Below are positions 22,601 to 34,700 of a stretch of 64,000 bases of DNA, in pieces. The first letter of the stretch is position 1, and every line of letters begins with the position of its first letter. The translations under genes were made by a program, and so were the position numbers. This stretch comes from Podarcis raffonei (taxonomy: Eukaryota > Chordata > Lepidosauria > Squamata > Lacertidae), in contig NC_070602.1 of NCBI RefSeq assembly GCF_027172205.1, forward strand, positions 50,363,520 to 50,427,519. Direction: 5' to 3'. Below the pieces are notes generated by a model. It made no database searches. It was not told the origin of the DNA and saw only the letters and a list, made by a program, of their open reading frames with translations.

Positions 22601-25600
22601 TAAATTACCTGGTTGATAGGTTTATTGACAAAGGCTCCCACCTTCCGCACAAATATTGTCTCCCAGAGATCATGTGGGGACCCACTCTTTCCTTCACTGC
22701 TGTTAGATACAGTTTCTGTGTCCTCACTGAGAGAGAAAAGAGAAGGGGTATTAATTGATTTCCTTTTGTTTTTCTTGCTCTGCACGAGCTCTGGAATGAA
22801 GCACTGGTACATGAGAGTGTATTATTTGTTTACCCATATGTTGTACTGCAGGTACAAAAGGCAGTATTCTACACACAAAGGACAATGCATAATGTGTAAA
22901 AAATATCAGCAAAGTTCATGGTGAATCAAAGTTATCTCAGTAGTCACCCCAAGTAAAACTGAAAAGGCCCTCTCCTGGGTACCCACTTGCTGTATTTCAG
23001 ATAGTGGTGAAGGTGGTGATCCCAAAGGAAGGCCTCCAAAGTGGAGTAGAAATCCTGGACAGACTCATTTGCAGGGTGTGTGTGTGTCTTAACATATTGT
23101 GGTCCCAAGATTTTAAATATCAAAGCCAACATTTTGAATTGAGCCTGAGAACAAACTGGTAACCAGTGAAGTTGGTAGAGGATTTGTGTAATACAATTTG
23201 AACAGAACCCTCCCAGCCACATTCTAGATAAAAGACTACAAAACTCTTCCCACAGAATATTTCACTACTCTTTTCTCTTTCTTTGTGCAAAACAGAATTT
23301 TCCTCAATGGATTTTGTTTTCTTAATATTTTCATGGGTATCTCCCCACTTCAAGTTGTGATTTGTATGTTGAATTAATATCCACACCATAAATGTCTTCA
23401 AAAGGCAATGTCATTCCAGGCCTTTAGAGCCTCCTGATCATATCCCTCATGGATGCAGGTACAGGTGTGGAGAGGGAGATTACAGCCATATGAACAGGGG
23501 CACTACCCAGAGATTATGGAATACATGTGAACAGGCCCTAGACCAAATAGTGCGCCCTACACCTCTTCAGCATTTGAAAGCCCTATTTTTTATTGCATTT
23601 GTATCCCATTTCATGACTTTGAGGTGTAGTATGCATGGATGATTTATTCCTGTCAAATATGGTGATTAATTGGCACATGTGGATCTGTCAATCTGTATAT
23701 ATTGATATCACACATAAACATAAAAAACACTAAATTGGCTTCTTCTAAGCTTGTGGGAGCTTCCTAACATTAATTGAAATGTACTAACATCAAGAAATTG
23801 AACTGTACAGCAGTGCTGGCTGAACCAGTATTAAATAGTGTTACGGCTTTACAAGTGAAGATGAAGTGTTTGCATGTTTATTTAAGTTTATTTAAGGGGA
23901 CAGACAGTGGGCAATTTGAGACTAGCATCCCAGGCGCTTGTCTAAATTACATCCTCAGGAAAAATAGAAATGTTAAGTTTGCCAAAGCTACCAGTATTAA
24001 ACTGCAAATGTCAGTGTTGATCCTGTCCTCAACTCTAAAGGGCAAGGTTTGTGCTTAACCCTAACAGAAGCTCTGCAGGAATTGGTGTTTGAGGCATTCT
24101 TGTTAGAAGCTACAACTATGCTTTAGTACCTGCAGTCAGTCATTTTACAGAAATGAAACCACAACTACTTTATTATTACTAATGAAGAGTCTAGTATGTG
24201 GAACTAATGAAATGTCACAAGGTGGAAATAGTGGCATTAAAAGTAGCTGGATCAGACAGATGTAGATCTTACCAAGAGTACAGCTCCAGTTCTTACATTT
24301 TTAGCTGCTACTGAAATTTGTAAAGTTTCCAAAGTCCAAAACAATGCTGAACTTTAGGTACTGATCCATCAAGAATAGTGAAAGTTACTGTAATTACTGA
24401 ATACTAAATAATGTTGATTTTATGTGTGTAGATGCATTTTACTATGAAAACATTCTATCAAACGGCTGTTGGATTTGTAAAATTACTGTCCTATCTTCCT
24501 ACAGGGCTGTAGTTACTGCAAATGTAGGAGAATCCTACTTACACGTGCTTTCTCTGCACTTTCACTTTGGGGGGGAAAGAAAGGGAGGAAAAAGAATCTG
24601 AATTAGGGAAAGTTAAAATCCTCTAATGATCTTCCTAACTGCCTCTTTCCAGAAAGCTGCTTATAGCCTAGCAAATGAATTATTATTTTTAAAACCTGTA
24701 GTAAGGCTATGAATCACCATGGAGAGATGGAAAACTTACCTGCTAGCTGGAGTAACTGCAGAGTAGTGACCCCCATCCAAAGGGGTGCATGTGGCCATTC
24801 TCTCATGATCAGCCTGAGTGCCATGAACTGGTTGGCTAGGAATCAAGGGCACTCCTCCATCCTTCCCTGGAACCATCAACTGGAGGAGAAAGGGATAAGA
24901 AAATTAGATATTTTAGTATTCATTTAAAAAAGCTCTAGGCTCTTTTATTTTCAAGTGTATGGTTGCCTGACTCTCAATGATAGGTAGCTGACAGCTGGTT
25001 ACATGTTATACTCATGATATGAGAAACAGCCTGGTTCTGCCTGAAGGCTTCCTACCAACAGGTAAAGAGAGCTGGAGAGGATCTCAGTCACTTACAATGA
25101 AGTTAAGACAGGGAGCACCAGAAGAAATTATCAACTAAGGAGAGTGATAACCAGACATGACAAAGAAAGCTGGGCACTGGCCCCACATTCCCAGCACTTG
25201 ACTAGGATATCCTCCAGTTTTCTTTGCTTTATGGCAGAAAGCCTTCAAATTTCTTAACAGGGAAAGCAAGGCTGCTTCTCATGTTGCTCAGCTCTGACTG
25301 TACCCTACAAGTAAAATAATGGGGTAAGAATGGATAGAGAAATATGTCAACAGTTAAGGAACAGAGTTAGCTATGAGACATATAAAATGGTCTCAAACCT
25401 CTAAGAATACCTGGTGAGGATGTGCAGCACTCAAGCCGCCAGCAAAGACTACTGGGTAGGCCAGGTCAGCTGATCCAACTCCCAGGGCTGTAGGCTGATA
25501 AGAAAGACGAGAGCTGGAGAGCTAAGAAATGAGAGGGGGAAAGGGAAAGGGAGAGAAAGGGAAAACCCCACACAGTCTGAATAATTTTCAGAATTACTGG

Positions 25601-27618
25601 AAAAGGCCAGGAAAAGAAATCAGATTTACAGAATAAAATACTAGGCTGGAACTGAGGTAGTCTGAGCCACATGCACACACAAAACCAAACTAAACCAAAC
25701 CAATCCTAAACATCTTTACTTAAAAGAAAAAGTTGCCACCGATTTCAATGGAACTTATTTTCAAGTTGTGTTTAGGATTACCAGGGACCACTCTCAAGCC
25801 TGGATTTTGCTTTAAAATGATGATCAACACCTACAAATGATGGAGATGACATTCATATAGGACTGAGAGGATAGTATGAAGTATGTTGACCAATAACATG
25901 CTGGACAAGAGAGCAATTACTTAAAAGCTGTGTTTATTATTTGTTTTCTATGAGGTTTTTTTAAATGACTGTTCTGTGTTTTATTGAAATGTTTTATATA
26001 TTATTGTTATATGCTACTTCAACTTCCTATTGATTTTCACTGCCTTTATTAAATAAATGCTACAGAAGAAGCCTGGAAAACCATTGCTCTGACAGCAGAC
26101 TCTAACTGTGGATATAGGTTCATTGTCAAACAAAGCATGTGACCAACTGCATGCCTCTCTTTGACTCCCACACCAAGAAGGGCAAAGCCCGAACATAAAG
26201 CCTCACATTCTGCATCTCAGTTATAGAGGCAAAAGTTTCCAGAGCAGGCATTTTATAGTCCTCAATGTGAAAGTCCACCTCATAGCCCAAACCTTCCTCT
26301 GCTTAATATTTTAAAAATCTTTAAATTGCATATATAACCTAATAAACAATATCATTAAAAAAAGAATACTACATCAAACCCTTAAAATAACAGTTGTGTA
26401 AAAGCATATAAAACAAATGAAAACAGGATTTCAGGGAATTCAAACAAATAAAAACAGGACTGTTTTCAAAATGACTCAGGTAACATTAAAAAATAGAATC
26501 TATTGGTATCACACCCCCAAAGCACAGTCTGAAACAGCTACAGAAAAACATTCGACAACAAAATATTAAATTCCTCACTGGGCTATCGGAAAGCTCTGGA
26601 AAAGAAACAGAAGAAATGCCTATGTGGAATACTGGGCTCACAGTAATTAATTAATGTGCTCCAAAAGCCAATGTCTAAGGCCAACTATAACAAAATTAAT
26701 CCACTAGAATAAAATTGACTCCTGAGGTACAATAACTGCTTCAGCCCTTTACAATGGTGACAATAAACTTTTAATTTCTTCAGAGGTGAAAAATACTGTT
26801 TATTTCCTGTCCCTGGTCAACTCAAGAAAACATACAGCAATTTCCAGAAAACTGTATTCCACGAAGCAATCAGTATTCTACAATTGCTCTATACAGTTTG
26901 CCCTGTGGTCTAAACTACATATTTTCATTGCTTCTTTGCAAATTTCCTGTTCAGCAATAAAGACAATAAATTTATAACTTCAGAGATGTTTGATTCATTT
27001 TCTTTTCTAAAAGGTAGTCAGTAACTGAACAGATTTTGCAAACGTCTAAGCACATTAAACTCAAATGCATGTTTTATTTTAGGCTAACCAGCCTAAAGAG
27101 CCAAATCTAAGGAAAATGATTTACTAGTTAGTGAAAAAATACTTTTGTCATGCACCTTCTTTATTTTAAAGGTGTTGTCAGGCCAAACATATTTTTTACT
27201 ACTATGAACTCACTTGATGTGAAAAGGTCAGCCCCATCAAAGGGCCCTTCAATGTATCCGTCACGACAGGAGGAGGGGTCTGAAAATGTGCTTTAGTGAC
27301 AGTAAATACACACTGAACACAGACGCACAAAAGAAAACACAAAAGGAAAAGAAAGAAAAAGACTTCAGAAAGAAAAACTGAAAAGAATTGGATGAAGTGA
27401 ATGTTGGTGAGGACTGTGGCTACAGCTATGAGAAACATTCATACATGTCAAAGAGTTGCAGAATTGCAGTTGAGCTGCATGCCTTATAAAGGGTTTAAAA
27501 TGTCAGGAAACTGAAATAAAAAAAAGTGTTCCTAGTTGTAGTCTTTATCAATGAATTCACTGCTGATCATATATAACCAACAGCCTGAAACTCTCTTCTA
27601 AAGTCAGATGTAGTAGGA

Positions 27619-27663
<45 letters not shown>

Positions 27664-30600
27664 GATCATCTTAACAACTAGGCTTGAATAGCTGTTGGTG
27701 ACAACTGAGCGAAGGGGGAGCTATATAAAGTGAAGATCACACTAAGTCCTCATGCATCTCAGTGATCAAAGCAATCTCCAGTTGCACTAGGCTTGAAGGT
27801 TCAATACAAACAGTAAGACAATAGGCTTTGTCAAACACTGTTGTTTTTTTTAAAGATACCTCACCCTGTTACAGAGCAGCTGAGCACAAACCCTATCAAG
27901 AACAGAGAAAAAGCCTTGAGCCACAAACTCATCAGCTGTGCTGACTGTCAAAGTCAGAAGCCATGTGTCTTCAAACTAGAGTTTGATTGAGGCAACTGAA
28001 GTAACAGATTCAGAACCTTTTATAGGAACTTGTTTCTTCTGTGATATTTGACTGGGCAACCAGGAGAGCCCCTAAGCATAAGGCAAAAATCTTTAGAGTG
28101 CCCCAAAACATACATAAATTGGAATTGGACACTTTGATCCAGGAAAACAGGGGTGAAGCAGAAGGCTGTGCCCAACCCACAGCTGCCTGTAGAGCATGCC
28201 CTCATCCTCTAGCCTGAAGTTAAGATATGATCCTCAGCAGTTTCCTAGGATTATGTGCACAACAAGTGTTACATGCCTTCTCCTTCCCTAACAACATCTG
28301 TTTACATAGCTGTAGCCACAGTTTCCTGCTTGGCAGGGGGTTGGACTCGATGGCCCTTGTGGTCTCTTCCAACTCTATGATTCTATGATATCTTCTCTTC
28401 TGGAAATGCAATCAGAAACTCATTTCCACACCAGGGTTGCCCTAGTGAAGGAGATTCGAAAACTAAACCTTCAACACCAACTGCACAGCTCCAAAGGCTC
28501 TTTGCCAGTCTTTTAAATCTATTGAATACATCGGCCTGAGTATGCAAAGTTTTAAAAGGAACAGAGAAGAGAAAAGTGACCCATCTTTAAGTTTTTTACA
28601 ATTGCCAGGTATAGAGAAAGGTTTTTAAATTGCAGCAGGATGGAAACACGTGAATACTCTGCAATCAACAGATTGTCAGCAAAATTGATTCAGAACTTAA
28701 ATTGTACTCTGTGCAATCAAGTGTGACCAATACCACATTGTTTTATCTATAAAGAGACAGAATTTTTGTAGAAGTGAAATGTATGCACAAGGAAATTTAT
28801 CATTAGGCACAGATGCAGTAAACTATCATTTAGTTTTCAGTAACCTTCATTTTTGTATTTGTCTAACAATCTGTAATATTCAATTTCTTAAAACGTTAAC
28901 TAAAAATACAAGTGTCTGTAAACTAAAACGTGCCTTGTTGGCAAACATGACAGTACAGCTAGCTGCCTCTCTGAAAGAGGCATGCTGGAAAACATACAAT
29001 GGTCTCTGAAAAATTGTTTACCTGTGATGGTGGAGAAGTAGAAAAAGAGGTGGTGCAGGCTTCTTGAGAATCTTCCACTGATGGGTATGCATTTTCCTCA
29101 CCAGCTGTTCTGTAACAGGAGGAGATAAACTTCAAAATGGGAATGTTCAATAAAATGCAAGACTTAAAGTACATACAGAGACAGACATTGTAGACAGACC
29201 CAGAACATCTGAGTGGAGTTGAAAGGAGAATTATGAAGGAGCTCTAACTCTTTCCTTATCGGGGTTTAAATAAATGCTACTAGAGTGGGTTAAGTCTGGA
29301 TTTTATTTGTCCAGGAGAAGTATGAAACATTATTCACCTATCTGCCTTTTAGTTTTTGTTAGGAAGATTCTTCCTGATAAATGTTACCTATGCTACCAGC
29401 TGTAGAACATAGCTGTCAACATTTCCCTTTTTTAAAGGGAAATTCCCTTATTCCGAATAGGATCCCTCACAAGAAAAGGGAAATGTTGACAGCTATGCTG
29501 TAGAGATGTACAAAACGTAGCTTCAAAACCAGTTTAAAGCACCTTATCATTGTTTTTGGTCTGACTGCAAAGGAAATGTTTATAAAATAAAACCTTTTGC
29601 TAAAAGAACCCTTTGATTTTTATGACCACCTGTTATGTATGCTTCAGTTGAGATTCCTGCACTGCAGAGGGTTGGACTAGAGGACCCTTCAAACTCTAAA
29701 ATTCTATGATTCTTTGTCAAAATATTCTACATTGCAATGGGTTGGCTCTAGGCTTCCCATAAGAGGAATTCCACTTCCAAGATGCCTCCGCTGGATAAGG
29801 AGGGGGTAGCTATTCATCAGTTCCTAGTTTCACTGCTCCTGAGGGTTGCAAAAAGTGAGGGAGATGGCATACCTCCAGTCCCTCTTCCCCCAGCAGAAGT
29901 ATCTGCTGGTAAACATTCCCTTTCACAAATTAAAGTAGATCCAGTATTTGAAAACTATATGAAATAAATGAACCACGAATGCTTTTGAATGCTGACAGTT
30001 GAGTGTACAAACACTAAAATCAATGCTTGCAATGCACTGTGTTAGCTTTCTTCTGCAACTCATTTCACTTAGCAGTTAAGAGTTTTCACTCTGCATTGTA
30101 TTTTTTTCTGATTATATACTAATGATGCAAATGAGAATTCATGTGAACCACTGTCTACATGAACTGGAGAGAGTCTGAAAGTCTAAGAACCCTCTAGACC
30201 AGTGTTCCCCAACCTTGGGCCTCCAGCTGTTTTTGGACTACAACTCCCATCATCCCTCGCTAGCAAGACCAGTGGTCAAGGATGATGGGAATTGTAGTCC
30301 AAAAACAGCTGGAGGCCCAAGGTTGGGGAACACTGCTCTAGACCATATGCCATTCACCCACTTCTTATAGAATAGAAAATGCAGGGTTTTCCATTTCATG
30401 TAAGGACTTTTTCTTTTCTACACCCAGCAGTGCATGATGTAGAGGCTCTGTATTTGGGAAGAACTGCCTTCACCTATGATCTGTGATTTGCATTTCCTCA
30501 CCTGTAATTGCAGGGATGCATGGGTGAGGAGCTGGGGTAGGGACGGTCCACAAAGTGATCAATGATAATCCCCATGATAGGTGGGGTCCTCTCAAACTGC

Positions 30601-31011
30601 CTGCAATGCAACAAGCAAATGGTGTTATTCATAAGACTGTGTTCTCTTCTCTGCTGCAACCCCAATTCTGACAGCTAAACTGCTCTTCTGCATCAGTTAA
30701 TGGGAAGCAGAGCATCCCCACAATTCAACCCTGCAACTCCACACATGAACAAGGAAATTGGTGTTCAGGAGCATGACTCAGGGCTACCAAACAATATCAC
30801 TCCCAAAAATCTGAGAAGCCCAGGATTTTGGGCTTCAGAAATGGAAAGTGTCCTGGAAAATGTGGATTAGTTTGACTCTCATGCTCTCACCTGGTAGACA
30901 TGAAAGCTAGGTTGATTCTGTAGGCACAGGACAAAGTGATGGTGCCTAATGGAGTACCCACTGTCCCAACACGGACGGTCTGAAATCCTATGGAAATAGA
31001 AGAAAAATTAC

Positions 31012-31049
<38 letters not shown>

Positions 31050-31692
31050 TTAATAGTCAGCATTAAAGATAAAGATTGATTTGCCATTTCTCTGTTGCTG
31101 AATGACAGTTTATGTCATTCTGCTAGCAACAAAGGGATAACAATATGCTCTCCTGCCATATCCCTTACTGAAGGCATACCTCTTCCTAATAAATCTCTCA
31201 GCATCTTTTTAAAAAAAGTTATTTTACTAATTGTGCTAGTCCATGTAGGGACTGATGCACGTGCTGTTAATAAATGTTATATTGCTATTATTGACCTCCA
31301 GTAAGGGACTCTCCTAATTTCCTCTACATCCAAAATCCTTCATGTTACTGGTATATAGTAATTGGTTTTTTTTAAAGTCTTCAGCTAGTTTGTTCATTGC
31401 CAAACCATACCTTCTCCCAAGCCACTCAGCTGAACTTCTCCGAAGTATATCCTATGAGAGAGAGAGAGTGCACATTAAATATAGTCTACTAGGTAGTATA
31501 AAGTCAGGTGCATTAAGTGTTTATCATTGAGCTGGGTCTTCTGATTTACAAAGTACTTTACAAGATTAAGATTCTTTACCTATACAATATTTATCTGAGT
31601 ATTATTGCCTTTTACTCATGAGTACATTGTTGTTAGCCGCCCTGAGCCCGGCTTCGGCTGGGGATGGCAGTATATAGATATTTTTTTAAAAA

Positions 31693-31738
<46 letters not shown>

Positions 31739-34700
31739 GGGACTGAAAGACAGCAGTTTGTCCAATGCCGTCATCCAGTAAATTCATGGCTGAGCTGGAA
31801 ATCTGAACCCACAGCTCATATTCCATCAGATGAACCAGAAGTACCATTGCAAGACCCAATTCAGGCTTGCCTTTTCTATTTAAAAAGGATCCCCCCTCAC
31901 CTGCCAAACCTTTAGCAGTTCGAAAACTTTCTACCAGACATGTTCTAAGACAAAGATGGGAGAAAAAAGTTATGCTTTAACTAAGGATCCTTTTAAAGGA
32001 AACAACTGAGGAAGCAAGTTGGCTTTTAAAGGGAAAGATATTCTAAGAATATGGAGAAGCTAAAGAAAAATAATGAAGCGTTGATCAAGAATTGCAAAAT
32101 ACCATAGGAAAAAAGAAGTGGGAAAAGTGCATAAGAGCCAATAGTTCTATTGTTTCTATTTCAATATTTATTACCTGTACAATATTACATATTCATGACC
32201 TTGTTTCCTAGAGAGTCTGTAGGCAGGAGTCACCCTTGTTATAGCAAGTAAAGACTTCAGTAATAGAGACAGTCTGTTGTACACAGTGTAGGAAACTTTG
32301 ATTTCTTTATCACACCTAAAAAGCACACAGAAATGAGTTAGTCCAATATTCTCAATGAAGTGACACAAAGTACACTAATACAAGCTAGAGACAGTGACAT
32401 TTGTGGTCTACTTTAGATTTAGCCATGTAAAATAGAAGCAATTGAGATTACAACCTGCCCTCAGAAACACAATCTATTCATATACCTTATGCAATTTGTT
32501 CCCAAAGAATATTTATCTAATTGCAAAAAAGTATTTGCAGAAGTTACAAATAATCTTGTACTAGAATTAATCACTGTTAAGTTTTTGAGCATTTTGTAGC
32601 TTATTTTCTTATATAGCTTGTAGAATCATAGAATCATAGAATCATAGAGCTGGAAGAGACCACAAGGGCCATCGAGTCCAACCCCCTGCCAAGCAGATAG
32701 ATACCTATATAATTATCTTGCATAATTCTTATTTTTAATCAATTAGAAATCCTTGTACTTCAGCACCTAGCCAAAAAGATACACATGACTTTAAATACTG
32801 AGTAGGTATGTTCTGTGAAAAGACACTTGAATTTCTCAGCTAACAGATACCAAGAGTTCTCTCTTACTTGAATGATAAATGTCATAAAACCTTAAGTCCC
32901 TTTGCAATTTTTCTAGTCTAGGAGACAAGTAAAAGCTACGAAGCAGCAGATGCTTGTGGCTAATTATGTTTGCCTGATGCAGAATTAAAAAAAAAAAATC
33001 AGAACTAAACTGCTGACTCACTGTAGATAATTTAACTCCAGTGTCTTCTACAACATTGTTAAATCAAAACAGGCCATTTAAATCATGGGTCAATAGGAGG
33101 ATTTATTTTAGAGCTTTCTGCCATCTAATAATAACTGCCCTTTTAGATCCAGGGTGAATTGATTTAAATTAGTCATTTAAAATCACCAACAACCAAAACA
33201 ACCAACAGAAAACAACCTAATTTAACTCAACTTTCCTATTTCGTAATTCATGCATTTCCTAAACCTGAGTGCACACGGAGTGGTTGCTATTACCATTTAA
33301 CCATATTGGATTGCAACTATAGTCATTGAAGATAATCCAAACCTCATATGGTTTTAGCTCTACCCTGTTATATCTGCTTCAAAGCAAGTGGGGAAACTGT
33401 GAACATGACTAAGAACATGACTAAGAGTCCTGCTGTATCAGACCAAATAACTATTTAGTTGAGTATTCTGTTTCCCACAGTGGCCAACCAAATGCATATG
33501 GGAAGCCCACAAACAGAACATGAGTGCAACAGCCCTCTCCCATTGTTGTTTCCCAGCAACTAGTATTCAGATGAAGTCCTGTGCCCTTATGCACTCAGTC
33601 AGCCAAGGAATATCTGCTTATTGGACAAGAATCAGCAACACACACTTACTTTTCATTCATTTCCAAACACCAAATTTCCAACTCCATGGAATCCCCCTGC
33701 AGTGGAAAAAGGAATGATTAAATAACATCTTTGTGAGATGCTCAATGAATGGGAAAAACCTGCAAAATAAGTTTATCATCATATGAATAATCTTTTTTGA
33801 TCTTACTGTGGTTTCTTTGGAAGTTGAATGGAGACACAAAATTCAAAATACTTCATGTAATAATGAATTTGTAGCTATGGTTTGCTCCTTCTGATTCATA
33901 AGATTAAAGATTTGTATATAAAAACAGGAGCACCTTTCCCCCCTTGTGAGATGCGCTCAGCTTCCTTTTGACTTCAAATGACAAATATACTTACAAATGG
34001 CCTCAACAGTTTGGCCCCAGCCCACATGCTTCTGGTGGGCTGTTTGTTGAAAGCAGTTTGTTTGCTTGTTTAAAGCTCAACCCTATACGTGGTAACCATC
34101 ATACAGTTCATGTTTTATTTTTCTAATGATGATTATTTTAAAAACAGATACTGTATTTAGGCTGAAAAACTATTTTGGATAGTTAGGGTGCCTCTACACA
34201 ACCCGCTACAAAGAATGTGACAACAACATAGTAACTGCAGTTTATGACCTAGGGTGGCTCTTTTTTATGTATAGACTCTCCTTAACAGTGTCAGTAGTGG
34301 TGCGCTAAAAAACGCTTGCAATAGATATCATGTGTATAGTATGAAGACATTGCTGACATGAGCCTTAAAGCATGAAGATGGCAGAAGTATAGTTTTGCTT
34401 AGGCTTTACCTCAGAGGTTTTGAGAGAGATTTCCACACACATTGATCGCCCAACAGCAGGCAGCTGTCCTGCCAAGGCTTTTTTTGCTTCATGGGTAACT
34501 TCTGGGATATCTTTGATTGCCAAGTTGAACTGCAAAATTAAGAGAGTTGATTTTACTTTTGAGGAACTTATTTGAGAAATCTACCATGTGTCACACAACA
34601 GGAATGTATGTATTGGAACGTACAACTTACTGTATTTACTCAAATGTAATGCACACCTTTTTTTGCCAAATTTCATCACAAAAATTAGTGTGCGCATTAG

